Shown: positions 53,167 to 57,470 of the stretch, in pieces | Position numbering within the stretch: the first letter of the stretch is position 1 | How the letters are laid out: the number at the start of each line of letters is the position of its first letter | DNA from: a virus | Length of the DNA: 57,470 nucleotides | Reading direction: 5' to 3' (one strand) | Virus record (IMG/VR): IMGVR_UViG_3300026097_001066 | Location: 1 to 57,470 of that record | Program-made: the position numbers and the translations under genes | Notes under the pieces: generated by a model | The model's input: only the letters and a program-made list of their open reading frames with translations | Told to the model about the DNA's origin: nothing | Databases searched by the model: none

Positions 53167-56100
53167 TTATGAACTTTGTATGCCTGTGTTAGATGTAGTG
53201 CTAGTAGTTACTACTACTCCAGATGCTTTAAGTCTGGTAGCTGTTACTGCATCAATTATTTCGACATCGTCTACGGTAGCTCCGCTTATAAAAATTTCAT
53301 CTGATTCAGATTTAATTTCGAACAAGCTACCAAAACTCTGTGATTCTTGTACTGGAACAATTACAAATGTAACCAGGTCTGGTGATAATTCATTCATAAC
53401 ATAACTGCTTAGTTCGCTGAAATAAAACTTGTCTCCGAAATCCCAATTTTCTAAAGCAAAAAATTCATTAACTGACGCAATAACTCGAGATTTCACATCA
53501 TTGTCATTAAGAACTAGATCAGGATTTTTTACAATCTTAAATGTTGCCTGCAAATCTGTTTCAGCCTTTGTACCAAATAATATTTTATACTTAACAGGAT
53601 GATAGATTATTTCATCGCTTAGTGATTTAATTTGATTTAATTGCGAGCCGTAACTTGTAAACAAATTATCACTGCTAGGCGGCAACGGACGATTTGCTAC
53701 AGTACCGTCTAACCATTGTCTAAATTGAATGTCATAGGCCTTTGTGAGTATATACATATCAATAAGATTACTTGCACTTGGGTCAATTCGTGAGTTGGAG
53801 TCGGCTGCGTGAATATACTGGAATTTTAAATCATCTCTGCCTAATCTAGCCCGATAATTATTAACTGTTGAAAATGTACCAGTTGTTTTATCTAGAGTTT
53901 GAAATATATCTTCTTGTGCAAAATAAAAAAGCTGTCCATCTTGTTCTTGACTGATTATAATTTGACTGTTTTTATTTTCTTTTACCTTGACATTCAAATC
54001 TGCATTACTGATATATCTAAAATCGTCAACTCCGTCTGCTGTAGTAACTTTTTCTAGAAAAATATATTTTGTTAAAGTAAGAAATTCTTCATTTACGATG
54101 TCTTCAAATAACTGCGGATTATCTACTACACCGTCATCGTCTTCGTCAAAAAAGCTGATTTGTATTTTTTTACTGTCTACATATCCCTCAGCATCTCGAT
54201 ATTCTTCTATAATTTCCCAGTCAAAATCTACAGTAAATGGAACAATATCATTCGGCTGTGTGTTTATATTTAAAATTTTAATTTTATCTTTAACAATTTT
54301 TCCTGTAAGATTATTATAAATTTTATCACTACCGTCATAGTAGAACCGTATTTCTTCATCACTTTCAAAAACATATCTCATTCCACGAAATGTAATTGTA
54401 TAAGTTTCGCCGTCCGTTTCGAATAATAGCAGCCAACTGGCATCTAGTTGCTGGTTAGTTGTATCACCTGTTTTACCAGTTGAAAACTCATCTGCTACAT
54501 TAAGATTATTCTCAGTGACTAATCTCCAGGCTTGTTGTCCTTGTGCATATCTAAGTCCAAATGTTTTGTAAGCAAATATTTGATCAATTACCTGTGTTGC
54601 TACATCATCCTCTAGAGAATTCGGTAAACTGGTGCGTATTTCAGTTAATAGTGCAGTGCTAGGTATAGCATCATTGAGTGCTACTGGCCCCGACCCATTG
54701 TCTTGTGTTACGGTTCCGGCTCCGTCTACACTTAATACTTTAACCCATTTATAAGACACTGATCCTTTTACATTTTCAGTGGTTAGCTCTCCGGTTGGTG
54801 TAAAATAATATCCTTGCGGAGGAACAAATTTTAAAAGAGTTCCAGGAACAACTAAACTTAGTATACTTCCTGTAAAACTTCCTAGTTCTGCAATAATACC
54901 GTCACGGTTTTGCAGATACCCAGTGCTTAAATTTGTGTCTGAACTAAGTTGTGTCCAAGAAACTTGTAGATCGCCTACTAATACTTTAGGAAAACTGTTA
55001 TAATAATAATTCCTAATTTTTTTATCGTTCAATATCGGCTGTATAGTGTTAACAATCACTCCTTCTACATCAGTTCTAGTATTAAATGTAAAAGTAGTTT
55101 TAGGAGTTAAAAATTCTTTATACAATACACCGTCAGTGCCAAATAAATTAGTTTTTGAATATTTTCCTGTAGCATCAATTAAATCAAAATATCTAGAAAT
55201 ACCGCTGGCAGTTCTGTTTACACTTTTTACTTTGACAATTTCTTGACTAACATTCAAAGGTGCAACCTGATAATCTTCGGCAGTTACCATTCTGTTTTGT
55301 GTGTAATAAGTCGACGGTGCATTGCGCTTAATACTTGCATTTGTTTCTGAGGTTGAACTGTTGTCTATGGTGTACTTCAGTTCAAATGTCATTGTTAGAT
55401 CTTCTACTTTACCAGTTCTAGTAATATAAGGAATAGTAATCGATATACCACTCATATCGTCAGGAGTAACAATTACTCGTTCTTTACGACTTGTTCTATA
55501 GTAAACACGAAATGTTCCTTTGGGTAGATTACCAAATGTGCCATCTGAAAAAATCAATGAAATTCTGTCTTCTGCTCGTGTCAACACTGAATATATGTTT
55601 CTAATTGATTTAGATAAACTGTTGTAGATTATATTGTTGCCTTCAACTGCATCTACTCTGGTCCACTGTTCTTCTTCATTACCGAAGCTGTCTAATTTAT
55701 ACAACCAAATATCACTGTTGTTTACATTTGTTGCATCAACAGCAATCACTTGATTGGTACTAGGATTGGTTACAGTAAACACTCCTTGATCTAGGCTGCC
55801 TTGTCTAAAATGACAAAAAAATCCTGAGTTAGAGCTTGCAGGTCCGCGGCCGTCATCTCTATATAACAAAGCAAAGTTATTGCCCGGAAATGGTGATTCT
55901 TCTTGTATAATGCTGTCTACTATATCTGTCGATGTAATTTCAAATCTAGTGCTGCGTCCGTCAACTGTTTTAGAAAAACTATATACAGGTACTTCTGAAT
56001 TATTAGAACTTAAACGGTATTGTTCTGTAGGAACTCCATTTACTGTATCTCTTTTGGCAGGTTTACCAAATGTTCCGTTTACAGGCAAGGCTGTATTTAG

Positions 56101-56577
56101 AACTTTAATAAATTGTTCGTACCAATCAGGATTGCTTGGATCGTTCCATACTATGGTTTGGTTTTCTAGATTTAAATTATTTGAATCTCTGATTTCTTCT
56201 GTGGTTCTAATACTTTCTAACTTTAAAAGCCCGTTAGCGGCTTGTACTCTCTTGGGATTGTAAGAAAGCAAACGAGCAAGCCTAAGCACACTTTCTCTGC
56301 GTTCGGCAAGTTCTAGATAATTTTCTCTTGCATTAAGATCTATACGGAAGGCAATGTTTTGACCTAGATAGGCTATAAGATCTATGAGAGCAAGATATTC
56401 AGAACTTTCAATGTAGTCGTTGAAGTCTTCTGGATAATTCTGTCTAAGATAGTTTATCATTGTTCTGCGGAGATTATCAAAGTCATAGCTTTGAAAATCC
56501 GCATTACGGAAGGTCTGATATACCCGCTTCCAATCTTCTGCTAGTAGTAGTCTGTTTTGTCTATCTGTGGATGACAT
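53167..56577 (-). CDS. gp6: Baseplate wedge protein gp6-like
   Basis: 1136 residues. The N-terminal region carries the strongly conserved signature of gp6 in T4-like marine phages: FRNADFQSYDFDNLRRTM, YPEDFNDYIESSEYLALIDLI, LGQNIAFRIDLNARENYLE, RLLSYNPKR. Gp6 dimers link neighbouring wedges into the baseplate ring. It is longer than T4 gp6 (660 residues), with extra middle and C-terminal domains. A late box (AATAAATA, 56608-56601) and AGGAAAG precede the ATG. It follows gp25, as in T4-like cyanophages. Confidence 0.9.
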   Translation of the reverse strand: MSSTDRQNRLLLAEDWKRVYQTFRNADFQSYDFDNLRRTMINYLRQNYPEDFNDYIESSEYLALIDLIAYLGQNIAFRIDLNARENYLELAERRESVLRLARLLSYNPKRVQAANGLLKLESIRTTEEIRDSNNLNLENQTIVWNDPSNPDWYEQFIKVLNTALPVNGTFGKPAKRDTVNGVPTEQYRLSSNNSEVPVYSFSKTVDGRSTRFEITSTDIVDSIIQEESPFPGNNFALLYRDDGRGPASSNSGFFCHFRQGSLDQGVFTVTNPSTNQVIAVDATNVNNSDIWLYKLDSFGNEEEQWTRVDAVEGNNIIYNSLSKSIRNIYSVLTRAEDRISLIFSDGTFGNLPKGTFRVYYRTSRKERVIVTPDDMSGISITIPYITRTGKVEDLTMTFELKYTIDNSSTSETNASIKRNAPSTYYTQNRMVTAEDYQVAPLNVSQEIVKVKSVNRTASGISRYFDLIDATGKYSKTNLFGTDGVLYKEFLTPKTTFTFNTRTDVEGVIVNTIQPILNDKKIRNYYYNSFPKVLVGDLQVSWTQLSSDTNLSTGYLQNRDGIIAELGSFTGSILSLVVPGTLLKFVPPQGYYFTPTGELTTENVKGSVSYKWVKVLSVDGAGTVTQDNGSGPVALNDAIPSTALLTEIRTSLPNSLEDDVATQVIDQIFAYKTFGLRYAQGQQAWRLVTENNLNVADEFSTGKTGDTTNQQLDASWLLLFETDGETYTITFRGMRYVFESDEEIRFYYDGSDKIYNNLTGKIVKDKIKILNINTQPNDIVPFTVDFDWEIIEEYRDAEGYVDSKKIQISFFDEDDDGVVDNPQLFEDIVNEEFLTLTKYIFLEKVTTADGVDDFRYISNADLNVKVKENKNSQIIISQEQDGQLFYFAQEDIFQTLDKTTGTFSTVNNYRARLGRDDLKFQYIHAADSNSRIDPSASNLIDMYILTKAYDIQFRQWLDGTVANRPLPPSSDNLFTSYGSQLNQIKSLSDEIIYHPVKYKILFGTKAETDLQATFKIVKNPDLVLNDNDVKSRVIASVNEFFALENWDFGDKFYFSELSSYVMNELSPDLVTFVIVPVQESQSFGSLFEIKSESDEIFISGATVDDVEIIDAVTATRLKASGVVVTTSTTSNTGIQSS

Positions 56578-56600
56578 ATACGCTTTCCTATATTACAAAG

Positions 56601-56608
56601 TATTTATT
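56601..56608 (-). promoter_or_regulatory. T4-type late promoter box (AATAAATA)
   Basis: Read on the minus strand AATAAATA plus C, 23 bases before ATG 56577, with AGGAAAG between. Just upstream is the 17-base element shared with 12650-12666. Confidence 0.62.
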
Positions 56609-56616
56609 TGATTGAA

Positions 56617-56633
56617 TTATGTGCGTATATAAT
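56617..56633 (-). repeat. 17-base element shared with 12650-12666
   Basis: Read on the minus strand this is ATTATATACGCACATAA, identical to the plus-strand sequence at 12650-12666. Both copies point toward a gene start and lie at or just upstream of a late box. A shorter match (ATATACGCA) occurs at 31882-31890 near another late promoter. Confidence 0.6.
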
Positions 56634-57079
56634 TAATTGAGGATTCCTGCATTTTCGTCAAAGGTTAATCGAAGTTGCTCGGAAATATTATACGGTAAGT
56701 AGACCAGTCTACATTCAATTTGTATGCCGCTTTCGTAACTGTCAACAGTGATCTGTTCTACTTGCACTCTAGGATCATAATTTACAATTCTTTGCACATT
56801 TAATATAATTGCTTCTCTTAAATTATCTGTAAGAGGTTCAAAAATTACATCCCAAATAATGGTGCCAAACTCGGGATCACTTAGTTTTTCTCCTTGTCTT
56901 ATATGAAAATGATTGATAAGGTCTTGTTTGATAAGAGCAATATCATATAGTACCCAGCTAGTATTATCCGGATTGACAGTGCTGATGCCCCGATATGCAC
57001 GACTTCCGGATGCAACTTCAATCTTATTGTTACCCTTAACCGTAATTTGTTTGTATAAACTTTTTTCTCTTGTGCTCAT
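56633..57079 (-). CDS. gp25: Baseplate wedge protein gp25-like
   Basis: 148 residues, close to the 132 of T4 gp25. It has the gp25/GPW lysozyme-like fold pattern: IALIKQDLINHFHIRQGE, DPEFGTIIWDVIFEPLT with the conserved Glu-Pro-Leu stretch, then INYDPRV-type (IVNYDPRVQVE) and a C-terminal strand. Gp25 is a wedge component that helps trigger sheath assembly. It sits between the hub/spike-like gene and gp6, the usual order. AGGT 10 bases upstream is the likely ribosome binding site; 12 bases separate it from the previous stop. Confidence 0.9.
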   Translation of the reverse strand: MSTREKSLYKQITVKGNNKIEVASGSRAYRGISTVNPDNTSWVLYDIALIKQDLINHFHIRQGEKLSDPEFGTIIWDVIFEPLTDNLREAIILNVQRIVNYDPRVQVEQITVDSYESGIQIECRLVYLPYNISEQLRLTFDENAGILN

Positions 57080-57091
57080 ATCAATATTTAC

Positions 57092-57470
57092 CTAGGTAGA
57101 TTTTCGGAATGTATCGGGTAAATTTAAATCTGTTAACTTAACTTCTGTTGGAACTTCGGCAGTTGTAATGTCTGTTTTTTCAAATGTAAAATTTGCAGGA
57201 TTTAAATTTTCATGCTGTGGCCACGGTTCGTGTTGTGGTAGCCTTTTGTGTAAAGATTCTGATGCTGTCACAGTTTCGCCCGATAGATCAAAAGTATCTA
57301 AAGGTTGAGCTTTTTGTGCAACAGGTCCATTCATGTCAATTCTAGTAGCTGTTTCTGTGTGGTTGCCGCCGCTGTTGATATCAATATTTCCTATTGTTGT
57401 AATTTTATTGTCGCCGCCTACATATATTTGCCAATTTTTTACACTTTCTAGATTTACATTGTTATTTGCT
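57092..57470 (-). CDS. C-terminal part of a baseplate hub/spike protein (gp5-like), partial
   Basis: The frame is open to the right edge, so the ATG at 57334 is internal, and 126 residues are visible. The part from the edge (NWQIYVGGDNKITTIGNIDI, then SGGNHTETATRIDMNGP) repeats the short-period pattern of the gp5/VgrG needle beta-helix, with GN and TATRID turns. The last 70 residues are polar and Pro-rich. Position before gp25 fits the gp5 hub/tail-lysozyme gene of T4-like marine phages. The lysozyme domain, if present, would lie outside the window. Confidence 0.65.
   Translation of the reverse strand, partial: ANNNVNLESVKNWQIYVGGDNKITTIGNIDINSGGNHTETATRIDMNGPVAQKAQPLDTFDLSGETVTASESLHKRLPQHEPWPQHENLNPANFTFEKTDITTAEVPTEVKLTDLNLPDTFRKST

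Noticed and set aside
57092-57334. Complete 80-residue gene starting at ATG 57334
   Set aside because: The frame has no stop upstream to the window edge and continues with needle-like repeat sequence, so the ATG is internal to a larger gene.
1-57470. tRNA genes, CRISPR arrays, insertion sequences, integrase and attachment sites
   Set aside because: No intergenic space large enough for most, no regularly spaced repeats, and no recombinase or transposase frames were found.

Overview
The window is AT-rich DNA from a tailed phage of the T4-like (myovirus) type found in the sea, most like cyanophages and pelagiphages. The evidence is a baseplate block in T4 order (C-terminus of a hub/spike protein, gp25, gp6), a row of fibre and appendage proteins, NATAAATA late-promoter boxes in front of structural genes, and a metallopeptidase/VWA gene of the kind carried by marine T4-like phages. 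There are no tRNA or rRNA genes, no integrase, no insertion sequence and no CRISPR array. The host cannot be fixed from the sequence; a picocyanobacterium or SAR11-type bacterium is an inference.

Layout. (1) 1-2947, plus strand: the tail of an unknown gene (possibly a MoxR-type ATPase), the metallopeptidase/VWA protein behind a sigma70-like promoter, and four small conserved-type phage genes. (2) 3001-4437, plus strand: a repeat-containing fibre protein behind a late box. (3) 4482-8985: small enzymes, namely two TauD-like dioxygenases, a membrane fatty-acid desaturase, an acyltransferase-like protein and three further putative Fe(II)/2OG oxygenases. (4) 9028-30862, almost all minus strand: a dense accessory cluster with eleven radical SAM proteins, a QueC-like ATP pyrophosphatase, an SDR, a PLP aminotransferase-like protein, another 2OG oxygenase, a methyltransferase-like protein, three glycosyltransferase-like proteins and several unknowns. 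(5) 30915-57470, minus strand: virion genes, including a 15-kb gene for a 5049-residue protein.

The accessory cluster is the most unusual part. From 30862 down to 13578, eighteen genes follow each other with 1-23 base overlaps or gaps of at most 45 bases. A sigma70 promoter matching the consensus exactly (TTGACA, 17 bases, TATAAT) lies just upstream of the first gene, in the short gap after the last structural gene. T4-type late boxes occur inside the cluster at 20230, 12641 and 12662, so it is probably read early and again late. The eleven radical SAM proteins fall into at least four architectural types. Together with six putative 2OG oxygenases and a di-iron desaturase they form a very iron-rich enzyme set.

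Function of the cluster is not known from the sequence. The mix of transferases, oxidoreductases and radical SAM enzymes fits building or decorating a polymer or peptide: a host-surface glycan, a virion protein, or a small molecule. No classical RiPP precursor was found. Everything said about joint function is inference.

No stretch longer than 300 bases lacks a gene; the largest gaps are 110-207, 7857-7933 and 12612-12674, and each holds candidate regulatory sequence.
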